Positions 27,638 through 35,640 of a stretch of DNA of 59,480 nucleotides are shown here, piece by piece; the stretch's first letter is position 1; each line of letters begins with the position of its first letter. The DNA comes from an uncultured Clostridia bacterium (GTDB taxonomy: Bacteria; Bacillota; Clostridia; Christensenellales; Borkfalkiaceae), in NCBI GenBank assembly GCA_947053655.1, contig CAMRTO010000007.1:1-59480 (forward strand), read 5' to 3'. Below the pieces are notes generated by a model, which had not been told where the DNA came from, did no database searches, and saw only the letters and a list, made by a program, of their open reading frames with translations. The position numbers and the translations under genes are program-made.

Positions 27638-27667
27638 AAAGACGGATTAAAAAACCGTCTTTTTTTT
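27638..27667 (+). terminator. Terminator of the polysaccharide operon
   Basis: AAGACGG (27639-27645) pairs with CCGTCTT (27655-27661) around an A-rich loop, followed by a run of T to 27667. Confidence 0.85.
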
Positions 27668-27709
27668 ATCTGCCGTATTAAACCGCGCAAAAAAGGGAAA
27701 AAACGGTAT

Positions 27710-27913
27710 ATGCGTAAAACAGCTTTTTCCCTAAAACAGCGCGGTTGTCCGCGCGGCGGCGCTTCTGTAAGCGCGAAACAAGATTTATATTATTGCGACG
27801 GCATTTGCCGTTTTAATTATAAGAACATAACAATCGAAGCGGTATTTTCGCCCGAAGCGCCCGTTATCGAAGAAAAACTGGTAAAAATTGCCGCCGATTA
27901 CGACGCGCAATAA
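27710..27913 (+). CDS. Small protein upstream of the recombinase; candidate recombination directionality factor
   Basis: This 67-residue reading frame of unknown function lies between the operon terminator and the recombinase promoter. The C-terminal 45 residues (YYCDGICRFNYKNITIEAVF then PVIEEKLVKIAADYDAQ) look like a genuine small folded domain with a helix at the end; the first 20 residues are basic and of lower quality, so the real start may be later. No ribosome site is clear. Small proteins beside large serine recombinases are often the directionality factors that switch integration to excision (SprB of SPbeta is an example from knowledge). That role here is inference from position only. 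Confidence 0.5.
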   Translation: MRKTAFSLKQRGCPRGGASVSAKQDLYYCDGICRFNYKNITIEAVFSPEAPVIEEKLVKIAADYDAQ

Positions 27914-27915
27914 GC

Positions 27916-27944
27916 TTGCGGAGCGCGCGTTGAAATAGTATAAT
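27916..27944 (+). promoter_or_regulatory. Promoter of the recombinase gene
   Basis: TTGCGG at 27916-27921 and TATAAT at 27939-27944 are 17 bp apart, directly after the stop of the small gene. It is a vegetative-type promoter; I see no sigma-E/K-like alternative. Confidence 0.65.
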
Positions 27945-27982
27945 CAAACCGTGTTAAACCGCCGACGCCGATAAGCGTACAT

Positions 27983-29653
27983 ATGGCAAGAACAAGTAAA
28001 TACAGCAATATTCAGCCTGCCCCGACACGCCCCCGCAACGAGTGGCGCGCGGGGCTTTATATCCGTTTATCCAAGGAGGACGGCGACAAGCCCGAAAGCG
28101 AAAGCGTCTCGTCACAGAAAGCCATACTGGAAAAATTCGTTTCGGAAAATCCTTCCGTAAACTTTTACGATTTTTATATAGACGACGGTTGGAGCGGAAC
28201 GGACTTCGAGCGGCCTGCGTTCGGCAGGATGATAGGCGACGTTACGGGCGGAAAAATAAACTGCGTGATAGTAAAAGATTTGTCGCGTTTCGGCAGAAAT
28301 TACGTCGAAGCGGGCAAGTATCTCGAAACGGTGTTTCCCCTTTTCGGCGTGCGCTTCATTGCCGTAAACGACGCCATCGACAGCGTATCCGCGCCGCAGT
28401 CCATGAACAATGTTTTGGTTCCGTTTAAAAACATAATTAACGACGAGTATTGCCGCGACATATCGGTAAAGGTGCGCACTTCGCTGGATATAAGAAGAAA
28501 ACAGGGCAAGTTTATCGGCTCGTTTGCCGCCTACGGTTACAAAAAAGACGCAAACGATAAAAACAAGCTTGTCATAGACGAATGCGCCGCGGCTACCGTG
28601 CGTATGATTTTTGCAAAATTTTTAAGCGGATACAGCGTCATAGGTATAGCCCGTTTGCTTAACGGAAAGGGCATATCAAACCCCTCGGCATACAGAAAAG
28701 CGCAAAATTCAACTCGCGTCGGCGACGGGCTTTGGTGCGACTCCACGGTTCGGCGTATTCTCGTAAACGAAGTTTATATCGGCAATCTCGTCCAAAAAAA
28801 GAACGAAACAATAAGCTATAAAATTCACGTATGCCGACCGGTCGGCAAGGAAAACCGCATAAGGGTGGAAAACACCCATGAAGCAATTATATCCCGTGAA
28901 GATTTTTATAAGGTCGGCGAGCTTTTGAAGCGCGACACGCGCACTTCGCCGCGCTCGGACAAACTTTCTTTATTTTCCGGCTTTTTAAAGTGCGCGGACT
29001 GCGGCAGGGCAATGCAAAAGCGCACCGTGACCCAGCCGAACAAAATATACGACTATTACGTTTGTTCGACTTATAAAAAATTTCACGGAGAGTTCTGCAC
29101 AAAACACACGTTAAGGGCGGACGATTTGGAGGAAGCGGTTTTAAACTTTCTCAATAAATACATTGCTCTGGCGGTCGACTTCGACAGGCTTGATACGGCA
29201 ACGCGCAAAGCCGAAGCCGCGGGGGGCAGGCTTAAAGGCTTTGAAAAAGAGTTAAAGCAAAAACAGCGCGAGGAGGAGAAAACCCGCACCGTTCTTCTTG
29301 ACCTGTATCCTGATTACAAGAGCGGCATTTTAAATAAAGAGCAGTATTTTTCGCTTAAAGAAAGGTATGAAAATTTGCTGTCGCAGGCGGAAAAAGCGGT
29401 GAAGCAGGCGGAAAAGAATCTGGACGATTTCAAAAACGGCAAACGCGCCGGCAGCGAGTTTATAGAAAATTTCAAAAAGCACAGGGGGCTTGAAAGTCTT
29501 TCGCGCGAAATTGTTTCCGAGCTTATAGAAAATATCAACGTCCGCGAGGGCGGCGTTCTGGAAATAAAGCTTAAATTCAGCGATTCGTTGCTTGCCGCGG
29601 AAAAGTTTTTCGGCGGGGAAATAAAAAGTGACAAGGACGGTGCAACCGCATAA
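27983..29653 (+). CDS. Large serine recombinase
   Basis: This 556-residue site-specific recombinase is of the large serine class (SpoIVCA, SprA and phage/ICE integrases). The N-terminal catalytic domain has Ser30 in GLYIRLSKEDGD, DDGWSGTDFERPAFGRM and VKDLSRFGRNY. The recombinase domain (about residues 175-290) binds core DNA. A zinc ribbon near residues 337-375 has CADCG and YYVCSTYKKFHGEFC. A coiled coil follows at about 400-490 (RLKGFEKELKQKQREEEK and on), the part that controls synapsis and direction. All domains are complete, so it should be active. It is the only recombinase visible in the element and the obvious candidate for the spoVAD att sites. No clear ribosome site precedes the ATG. 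Confidence 0.95.
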   Translation: MARTSKYSNIQPAPTRPRNEWRAGLYIRLSKEDGDKPESESVSSQKAILEKFVSENPSVNFYDFYIDDGWSGTDFERPAFGRMIGDVTGGKINCVIVKDLSRFGRNYVEAGKYLETVFPLFGVRFIAVNDAIDSVSAPQSMNNVLVPFKNIINDEYCRDISVKVRTSLDIRRKQGKFIGSFAAYGYKKDANDKNKLVIDECAAATVRMIFAKFLSGYSVIGIARLLNGKGISNPSAYRKAQNSTRVGDGLWCDSTVRRILVNEVYIGNLVQKKNETISYKIHVCRPVGKENRIRVENTHEAIISREDFYKVGELLKRDTRTSPRSDKLSLFSGFLKCADCGRAMQKRTVTQPNKIYDYYVCSTYKKFHGEFCTKHTLRADDLEEAVLNFLNKYIALAVDFDRLDTATRKAEAAGGRLKGFEKELKQKQREEEKTRTVLLDLYPDYKSGILNKEQYFSLKERYENLLSQAEKAVKQAEKNLDDFKNGKRAGSEFIENFKKHRGLESLSREIVSELIENINVREGGVLEIKLKFSDSLLAAEKFFGGEIKSDKDGATA

Positions 29654-29679
29654 AAGTCAGGCTAAGGCCTGACTTTTTT
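29652..29679 (+). terminator. Terminator of the recombinase gene
   Basis: GTCAGGC (29656-29662) pairs with GCCTGAC (29667-29673) with a 4-nt loop; A/T pairs extend it and six T follow. It overlaps the stop codon. Confidence 0.88.
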
Positions 29680-29781
29680 CATGCAACAAATCTCGGCTAA
29701 TGCGCATACTTATTTATGTAACGCGCTTTTCGCAAAATTCGACTAAATTTTTTATGTTTCACAAATACAACGGCATAATTG

Positions 29782-29810
29782 TTGACTTTGACTGCGTTAA
29801 GCTGTAAAAT
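29782..29810 (+). promoter_or_regulatory. Promoter of the glm operon
   Basis: TTGACT at 29782-29787 and TAAAAT at 29805-29810 are 17 bp apart. The expected start near 29817 leaves a short leader with the ribosome site GGAGGGG at 29844-29850. Confidence 0.82.
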
Positions 29811-29856
29811 AATAAATGATAAAATAGCGTTTCTTACGCGTACGGAGGGGTTTCTC

Positions 29857-30513
29857 TTGGTGAAAACGTGCGATTTGTTCGACCTTGCACACACTTTGGC
29901 GGGGGATTATATTTCATCGTTCGGGTACCCTTGGGAGGCACTTAAAAACCTTAAAAATTATATTCCGCAACTGGGCAAGACTCTTGACAGCGGCGAATAT
30001 ATTGAAATTCTGCCCGAAGTATGGGCGCATAAAACGGCGTCCGTATCCACTGCGGCGAATATTGTCGGACCGTGCATTATAGGCGCGGGTACGGAAGTGC
30101 GCCCGTGCGCGTATATACGCGGTTGCGTGCTGATAGGTGAAAATTGCGTCGTAGGAAACTCTACCGAGCTTAAAAACGTAATTTTATTCGACTTCGTGCA
30201 GACGCCGCATTACAATTACGTGGGGGACAGCATATTGGGCTATAAGGCGCACATGGGCGCAGGCGCAGTCACCTCTAACGTAAAGGCGGATAAAAGTCCG
30301 GTCGCCGTAAAGGGCGAAACAAAAATTGACACAGGGTTGAAAAAACTCGGCGCCATGATAGGCGACTTTGCCGAAGTAGGCTGTAACGCCGTGTTGAACC
30401 CCGGTACGGTCGTCGGCAGGAATACGAATATTTATCCGCTTTCGTTTGTAAGGGGCGTTATTCCGCCCGACAGTATTTTGAAAAACGACGGCGTTTTAAT
30501 TAAAAAGAACTAG
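29857..30513 (+). CDS. GlmU-like acetyltransferase domain protein
   Basis: This roughly 218-residue protein matches the left-handed beta-helix acetyltransferase half of GlmU but lacks the uridylyltransferase half. VGNSTELKNV, HYNYVGDSILG and MGAGAVTSNVKADK align with the GlmU acetyl-CoA and glucosamine-1-phosphate site, including the catalytic-type His in PHYNYVGD. It probably acetylates GlcN-1-P or a related sugar phosphate. The genes after it are glmM and glmS, which make GlcN-1-P, so the three form a precursor module. The start is TTG 29857 (8 bp from GGAGG) or GTG 29860; a more upstream ATG would overlap the promoter. Confidence 0.82.
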   Translation: MVKTCDLFDLAHTLAGDYISSFGYPWEALKNLKNYIPQLGKTLDSGEYIEILPEVWAHKTASVSTAANIVGPCIIGAGTEVRPCAYIRGCVLIGENCVVGNSTELKNVILFDFVQTPHYNYVGDSILGYKAHMGAGAVTSNVKADKSPVAVKGETKIDTGLKKLGAMIGDFAEVGCNAVLNPGTVVGRNTNIYPLSFVRGVIPPDSILKNDGVLIKKN

Positions 30514-30522
30514 AGAGAAAAA

Positions 30523-31902
30523 ATGGGAAAATATTTCGGAACCGACGGTTTCAGAGGTGAAGCCAACATAACGCTGACCGCAGACCATGCTTACAAGGTC
30601 GGAAGATTCCTCGGTTGGTACTTCGGTAAAATAAAGGAAAAAGACGGCTCGCCCGTCAAAGTTGTTATAGGCAAAGACACGAGAAGGTCAAGCTACATGT
30701 TCGAGTTTTCGCTTGTAGCGGGACTTACGGCGTCGGGCGCGGACGCATATATGCTTCACGTCACGACGACGCCCTCCGTCGCATACATTACGAGGGTCGA
30801 CGGATTTGACTGCGGAATTATGATATCCGCAAGCCATAATCCCTATTACGACAACGGCATAAAGCTTATAAACACCAACGGCGAGAAAATGGACGACGCG
30901 ACCACCTCGCTTATAGAGGATTATATCGACGGAAAGTTAAACGTGTTCGGGCAGGATTATCCCTATCTTCCCTACGCCAAGCGCGACAAAATAGGTAAGA
31001 CGGTCGACTATGCGTCGGGCAGAAACCGCTATATCGGATATCTTATTTCTCTGGGTATGTATTCTTTCAGGGGAGTAAAGGTGGGGCTCGACTGTGCAAA
31101 CGGCAGTTCTTGGAATATTGCCAAATCCGTTTTCGAGGCTCTCGGTGCGACAACGTACGTTATCAATGCCGACCCCGACGGACTGAATATCAATAAAGAC
31201 GCGGGTTCTACGCATATCGAAAGCTTGCAGAAGCTTGTCAAAGAAAAAAAGCTTGACGTGGGCTTTGCGTTCGACGGGGACGCGGACAGGTGTCTTTGCG
31301 TGGACGAAAACGGAAAATTAGTCACAGGCGACCAGATTTTGTACGTTTACGCAACATATATGAAGGAACGCGGCAAACTGCTTACAAACACCGTTGTGAC
31401 GACTTTAATGTCCAATTCGGGTCTTTACAAGGCTTTCGACGCGGCGGATATATGCTACAAGGTTACGCCGGTAGGGGACAAGCACGTTTATGAAGAAATG
31501 TCGGCAAACGGCTACCGCCTCGGCGGAGAGCAGTCGGGACATATTATTTTTTCCAAATACGCAACTACGGGCGACGGAATACTTACAAGCCTTAAAGTAA
31601 TGGAAGTAATGATGGCGAAAAATTTGTCGCTTTCCAAGCTTGTATCTCCCGTAAAAATATATCCGCAGGTGCTTTTAAACGTTAAAGTCGCGGATAGGGA
31701 AAAAGCCGAAAACGACAGGGACGTTCTTGCGGCGGTCAAACGCATCGAGGAAAAACTTAACGGCGACGGAAGAATTCTTTACCGTGCGTCGGGTACGGAA
31801 CCTCTTATAAGAATAATGGTCGAGGCGGAAAGCGAAAGGGCGGCCAAGACCTACGCGAAGCAGGTTTCGGAGGTGTTGACGAAAAAGGGCTACGCCGTTT
31901 GA
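30523..31902 (+). CDS. glmM: Phosphoglucosamine mutase
   Basis: This 459-residue alpha-D-phosphohexomutase converts GlcN-6-P to GlcN-1-P. The phosphoserine is Ser104 in MISASHNPYYDNG; the metal loop is FDGDADRCL; the sugar-binding loop is GGEQSGHI; the phosphate loop is RASGTEPLIRIMVE. The N-terminus MGKYFGTDGFRGEAN is typical. An essential cell-wall enzyme on an excisable element is odd; there may be a second copy elsewhere. Confidence 0.95.
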   Translation: MGKYFGTDGFRGEANITLTADHAYKVGRFLGWYFGKIKEKDGSPVKVVIGKDTRRSSYMFEFSLVAGLTASGADAYMLHVTTTPSVAYITRVDGFDCGIMISASHNPYYDNGIKLINTNGEKMDDATTSLIEDYIDGKLNVFGQDYPYLPYAKRDKIGKTVDYASGRNRYIGYLISLGMYSFRGVKVGLDCANGSSWNIAKSVFEALGATTYVINADPDGLNINKDAGSTHIESLQKLVKEKKLDVGFAFDGDADRCLCVDENGKLVTGDQILYVYATYMKERGKLLTNTVVTTLMSNSGLYKAFDAADICYKVTPVGDKHVYEEMSANGYRLGGEQSGHIIFSKYATTGDGILTSLKVMEVMMAKNLSLSKLVSPVKIYPQVLLNVKVADREKAENDRDVLAAVKRIEEKLNGDGRILYRASGTEPLIRIMVEAESERAAKTYAKQVSEVLTKKGYAV

Positions 31903-31917
31903 CGGAGGGCATTTAAA

Positions 31918-33753
31918 ATGTGTGGCATTGTCGGATATTTGGGTAAAAAACAGGCCGTTCCGGTGCTTTTGGACGGGCTTACCAAGCTTGAATACAGGGG
32001 TTACGATTCGGCGGGTCTTGCCGTCGTTAACGCAATCGGCAAAATAGAGATAATCAAAGCGCACGGAAAGCTTACCGAATTAAAGAAAAAAGTAAAATCG
32101 CGCGGTAAAACGCTTAAAGGCCTGTGCGGTATAGGTCATACGCGTTGGGCTACGCACGGCGTTCCCAACGAAAACAACGCTCACCCGCACGCCAACGACG
32201 ACGGTTCGGTCGTTGCGGTGCATAACGGCATAATAGAAAACTATTCCGAGCTGAAAGAAAAGCTTATAAAACGCGGATATACCTTTTATTCCGAAACGGA
32301 TACAGAGGTAGCGACAAAGCTTGTCGACTATTATTACAGAAAGTACGGCGAGCCGCTGCGGGCAATTTCGGAATTTGCTTTCCGCGTAAGGGGGTCATAT
32401 GCGCTTGCCGTGCTTTTCGGCGATTACCCCAACGAAATTTACGCAATAAGAAAGGATTGCCCCATGGTAGTGGGGCTTGCCGGCGGAGAGTGCTTTCTTG
32501 CCTCGGACGTTCCCGCGCTTTTGAAATATACGCGCGACGTGTATTACGTCGACAATTTGCAGATAACAAGACTTAAACAGGGCAAAGCCGAGTTTTTCAA
32601 TCTGGACAGAGAAATGCTCTCTTTGCCGCTGACGCATATAGATTGGGATTTGAAAGCCGCCGAAAAGAACGGGTTCGAGCATTATATGCTCAAAGAAATT
32701 CACGAGCAGCCTGCGGCGGTAAAAAATACTCTTAATTGTTATCTGAAAAACGGTAAAATCGATTTTTCGGAAGTGAAGCTTTCCGACGAAACGGTTAAAA
32801 ACACAGGCTCCGTCATAATTTGCGGCTGCGGCTCGGCGTATCATGCCGGCGTCGTAATGCAGTACGTAATGGAAGATTTGTGCCGTATCCCCGTCCGTGT
32901 GGAGCTGGCGTCCGAATTCAGGTACAGAAATCCCGTCGTAGCCGGTGACGAGCTGTTTATTGCAATAAGCCAGTCGGGCGAAACGGCGGACACAATCGCG
33001 GCGCTTCGCGAGGCGAAAAGACTGGGCGTCAAGACGCTTGCCGTGGTTAACGTTTACGGCTCTACCATAGCGCGCGAATCCGACTTCGTGTTTTATACCA
33101 AAGCCGGTCCCGAAATTTCGGTCGCCACCACAAAGGCATACAGCGCCCAACTTATTGCTGGTTATCTGTTGGCGTTGAAGTACGGCGTTGTCCGCGGAAC
33201 GCTGACGGAGGAAAATTACCGCTCGCTTTTAAACGAGCTTTGCGCGCTTCCCGATAAAATAAGCGAAATTTTGAAAGAGCAGTCCGCTGTTCAGCAGTTT
33301 GCTTCCGAAACCGTTAACAGGGAAAACGTGTTCTTTATAGGCAGGGGCATAGATTATGCCGCCGGCATCGAAGGCAGTTTAAAACTTAAAGAGATAAGCT
33401 ACATTCATTCCGAGGCGTATGCCGCAGGAGAGTTGAAGCACGGTACAATCAGCCTTATCGAAAGCGAAACGCTGGTTATAGGCGTGCTTACTCAGGACAG
33501 ACTTGCCGAAAAGACCGCAGGTAATCTTGAGGAAGTAAAAAGCCGTGACGCAAGCATTGCCGTAATTGCGACCGAGGGGGTAAAAATTCCCGAAGGATGC
33601 GGCAAGGCGGTTGTTATACCGGATACGGACGGGCATTTTACAGCCAGTCTTTCGGTCATACCTTTACAGCTTTACGCCTATTATTTAAGCGTGCTCAGGG
33701 GTAACGACGTGGACAAGCCGCGCAACCTCGCCAAGAGCGTAACTGTCGAATAG
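31918..33753 (+). CDS. glmS: Glutamine-fructose-6-phosphate aminotransferase (isomerizing)
   Basis: This 611-residue enzyme makes GlcN-6-P from fructose-6-phosphate and glutamine, the entry to amino-sugar metabolism. Cys2 of MCGIVGYLG is the glutaminase nucleophile; HTRWATHGVPNENNAHPH is the glutaminase pocket. Two SIS domains follow, with SQSGETADT and the C-terminal KPRNLAKSVTVE that ends in the sugar-closing tail. Only 15 bp separate it from glmM, so there is no room for a glmS ribozyme. Confidence 0.97.
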   Translation: MCGIVGYLGKKQAVPVLLDGLTKLEYRGYDSAGLAVVNAIGKIEIIKAHGKLTELKKKVKSRGKTLKGLCGIGHTRWATHGVPNENNAHPHANDDGSVVAVHNGIIENYSELKEKLIKRGYTFYSETDTEVATKLVDYYYRKYGEPLRAISEFAFRVRGSYALAVLFGDYPNEIYAIRKDCPMVVGLAGGECFLASDVPALLKYTRDVYYVDNLQITRLKQGKAEFFNLDREMLSLPLTHIDWDLKAAEKNGFEHYMLKEIHEQPAAVKNTLNCYLKNGKIDFSEVKLSDETVKNTGSVIICGCGSAYHAGVVMQYVMEDLCRIPVRVELASEFRYRNPVVAGDELFIAISQSGETADTIAALREAKRLGVKTLAVVNVYGSTIARESDFVFYTKAGPEISVATTKAYSAQLIAGYLLALKYGVVRGTLTEENYRSLLNELCALPDKISEILKEQSAVQQFASETVNRENVFFIGRGIDYAAGIEGSLKLKEISYIHSEAYAAGELKHGTISLIESETLVIGVLTQDRLAEKTAGNLEEVKSRDASIAVIATEGVKIPEGCGKAVVIPDTDGHFTASLSVIPLQLYAYYLSVLRGNDVDKPRNLAKSVTVE

Positions 33754-33766
33754 AGAGAGAAAATTT

Positions 33767-35599
33767 ATGAAAAAGCAAAGCAAACAAATTAAAGAGATAC
33801 TTTTACTTGTCGGGCTGGATTTAGCGGCAATCGTCGCGTCCGTTGCCCTGTCTTTGCTTATTGTCAACAGCAGTATAGATTTTAATTCCCAGCTTTGGAT
33901 ATGGCTTTCCGTAAACATCGCGATTGTCTATCTTTTCTTTGCTCTTTTCGGCACGTATAACATAGTGTTTACTTCCGTCGGAATAATAGACACGTTGAAA
34001 ACTCTGTGCGCGTGCTTATGTATATTCTGCGTAAACACAGGTTCAAGTTTCATTTTGAAAGAACCTATCGGTTTCAGGGTCTGTTCTGTATTTTGCATAC
34101 TTTTATTTTCTTTCGCGCTTTTGATACGTTTTTCCAAACGCATGTATACAGCCGTAAAATATTCTATAAGCAGCAGGACGAAAAATAAAATAAGGGCTAT
34201 GATAGTCGGCGCAGGCAATGCGGGGACTATGATTATAAGGGAATTCAAGACCACCGATAAAATAGATTATCTCCCCATATGTCTGATAGACGACGACCCC
34301 AATAAATTGAATAAAAACATTTACGGCGTAAAGGTTGTCGGCGGTACGGCGGATATCCCGAAACTTGCGGAAAAGTACTCCATAGACGAAATTATAATTG
34401 CCATGCCGTCTGTACCCAAAACCGAAATAAAACGCGTTTACGACATCTGCGAGGTTACGAAATGCAAGGTTAAAACCTTGCCCGGCATTTACCAGATAGT
34501 AAACGGCGACGCAAGCGTTACCGCGCTCCGCGAAGTCAGGATAACGGACCTTTTGGGGCGCGACCAGATTAGCGTCAATCTCGATGAAATTATGGGATAT
34601 ATCGAAGACCGCGTAATCCTTGTAACGGGCGGCGGCGGTTCGATAGGCAGCGAGCTTTGCAGGCAGATAGCCACACACAATCCAAGACAGCTTATAATAC
34701 TCGATATCTACGAAAACAACGCATACGAAATAGAGCAGGAGCTGAAACGCCGTCATCCTGAGCTTAATCTTCTTACCTTGATAGCAAGTATCAGGGACGA
34801 GGTCAAAATCAACGACGTATTCAAAAAATACAAGCCGGAAATAGTCTTCAACGCCGCGGCGCACAAGCATGTTCCTTTAATGGAAACAAGCCCTAACGAG
34901 GCGGTCAAAAATAACGTGTTCGGTACGCTTAACGTCGCCAAATGCGCGGATAAATACAAATCGAAGGTATTTGTTCAGATTTCCACCGATAAAGCGGTCA
35001 ACCCCACAAACATTATGGGCGCGACGAAGCGCATCTGTGAAATGATTATCCAGACGATAGGCAGACACAGCAAGCACACCAATTTCGTTGCCGTGCGTTT
35101 CGGAAACGTTCTCGGTTCAAACGGCTCCGTAATTCCGTTGTTTGAAAAGCAGATAGCGGAGGGCGGCCCCGTAACTGTTACCCATAAGGACATAATAAGG
35201 TATTTCATGACGATACCGGAGGCTGTATCTCTCGTCTTGCAGGCAGGCGCATACGCCCGCGGCGGTCAGATATTCGTCCTTGACATGGGCGAGCAGGTAA
35301 GGATATACGATTTGGCTTGTAACCTTATAAAGCTTTCGGGATTGGAGCCCGACGTCGATATAAAAATCGAATTTACGGGATTGCGCCCCGGCGAAAAGCT
35401 TTACGAGGAAAGGCTTATGGACGAGGAGGGCATGCAAAAAACGCCCAACGGTCTTATAAACATTGCAAATCCCATACAGTTGGACGAGGACAAACTTTGG
35501 AAAACGCTTGAAAACCTTCATAATGCGGCGGAAAAAGAAACTTCGCGCATGAAGGAGCTTGTTTCTAAACTGGTAACTACCTACAAACCGCAAATTTAA
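33767..35599 (+). CDS. Membrane nucleotide-sugar 4,6-dehydratase (PglF/WbpM/CapD-like)
   Basis: This 610-residue protein has four N-terminal membrane segments (about residues 10-125), a first Rossmann domain (MIVGAGNAGTMII) and a catalytic SDR domain with TGGGGSIGSELCRQI. The catalytic region is STDKAVNPTNIMGATKR, with Met in place of the usual SDR tyrosine, as in PglF/WbpM. It should convert UDP-GlcNAc to UDP-4-keto-6-deoxy-GlcNAc. The PglE-like aminotransferase and PglC-like transferase for the next steps are at the opposite end of the element, which argues that the element works as one unit. It is 13 bp after glmS. Confidence 0.92.
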   Translation: MKKQSKQIKEILLLVGLDLAAIVASVALSLLIVNSSIDFNSQLWIWLSVNIAIVYLFFALFGTYNIVFTSVGIIDTLKTLCACLCIFCVNTGSSFILKEPIGFRVCSVFCILLFSFALLIRFSKRMYTAVKYSISSRTKNKIRAMIVGAGNAGTMIIREFKTTDKIDYLPICLIDDDPNKLNKNIYGVKVVGGTADIPKLAEKYSIDEIIIAMPSVPKTEIKRVYDICEVTKCKVKTLPGIYQIVNGDASVTALREVRITDLLGRDQISVNLDEIMGYIEDRVILVTGGGGSIGSELCRQIATHNPRQLIILDIYENNAYEIEQELKRRHPELNLLTLIASIRDEVKINDVFKKYKPEIVFNAAAHKHVPLMETSPNEAVKNNVFGTLNVAKCADKYKSKVFVQISTDKAVNPTNIMGATKRICEMIIQTIGRHSKHTNFVAVRFGNVLGSNGSVIPLFEKQIAEGGPVTVTHKDIIRYFMTIPEAVSLVLQAGAYARGGQIFVLDMGEQVRIYDLACNLIKLSGLEPDVDIKIEFTGLRPGEKLYEERLMDEEGMQKTPNGLINIANPIQLDEDKLWKTLENLHNAAEKETSRMKELVSKLVTTYKPQI

Positions 35600-35604
35600 C
35601 GGAT

Positions 35605-35640
35605 AAAAAAACGCGTCTCTATCGGGACGCGTTTTTATTT
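35605..35640. terminator. Bidirectional terminator between the dehydratase and the polymerase genes
   Basis: AAAAAACGCGTC (35605-35616) pairs with GACGCGTTTTT (35626-35636), with T-rich DNA on both exits. It ends the glm transcript from the left, and the minus-strand polymerase gene ends inside it. Confidence 0.85.

Noticed and set aside
31903..31917. glmS ribozyme
   Set aside because: Only 15 bp lie between glmM and glmS, far too short.
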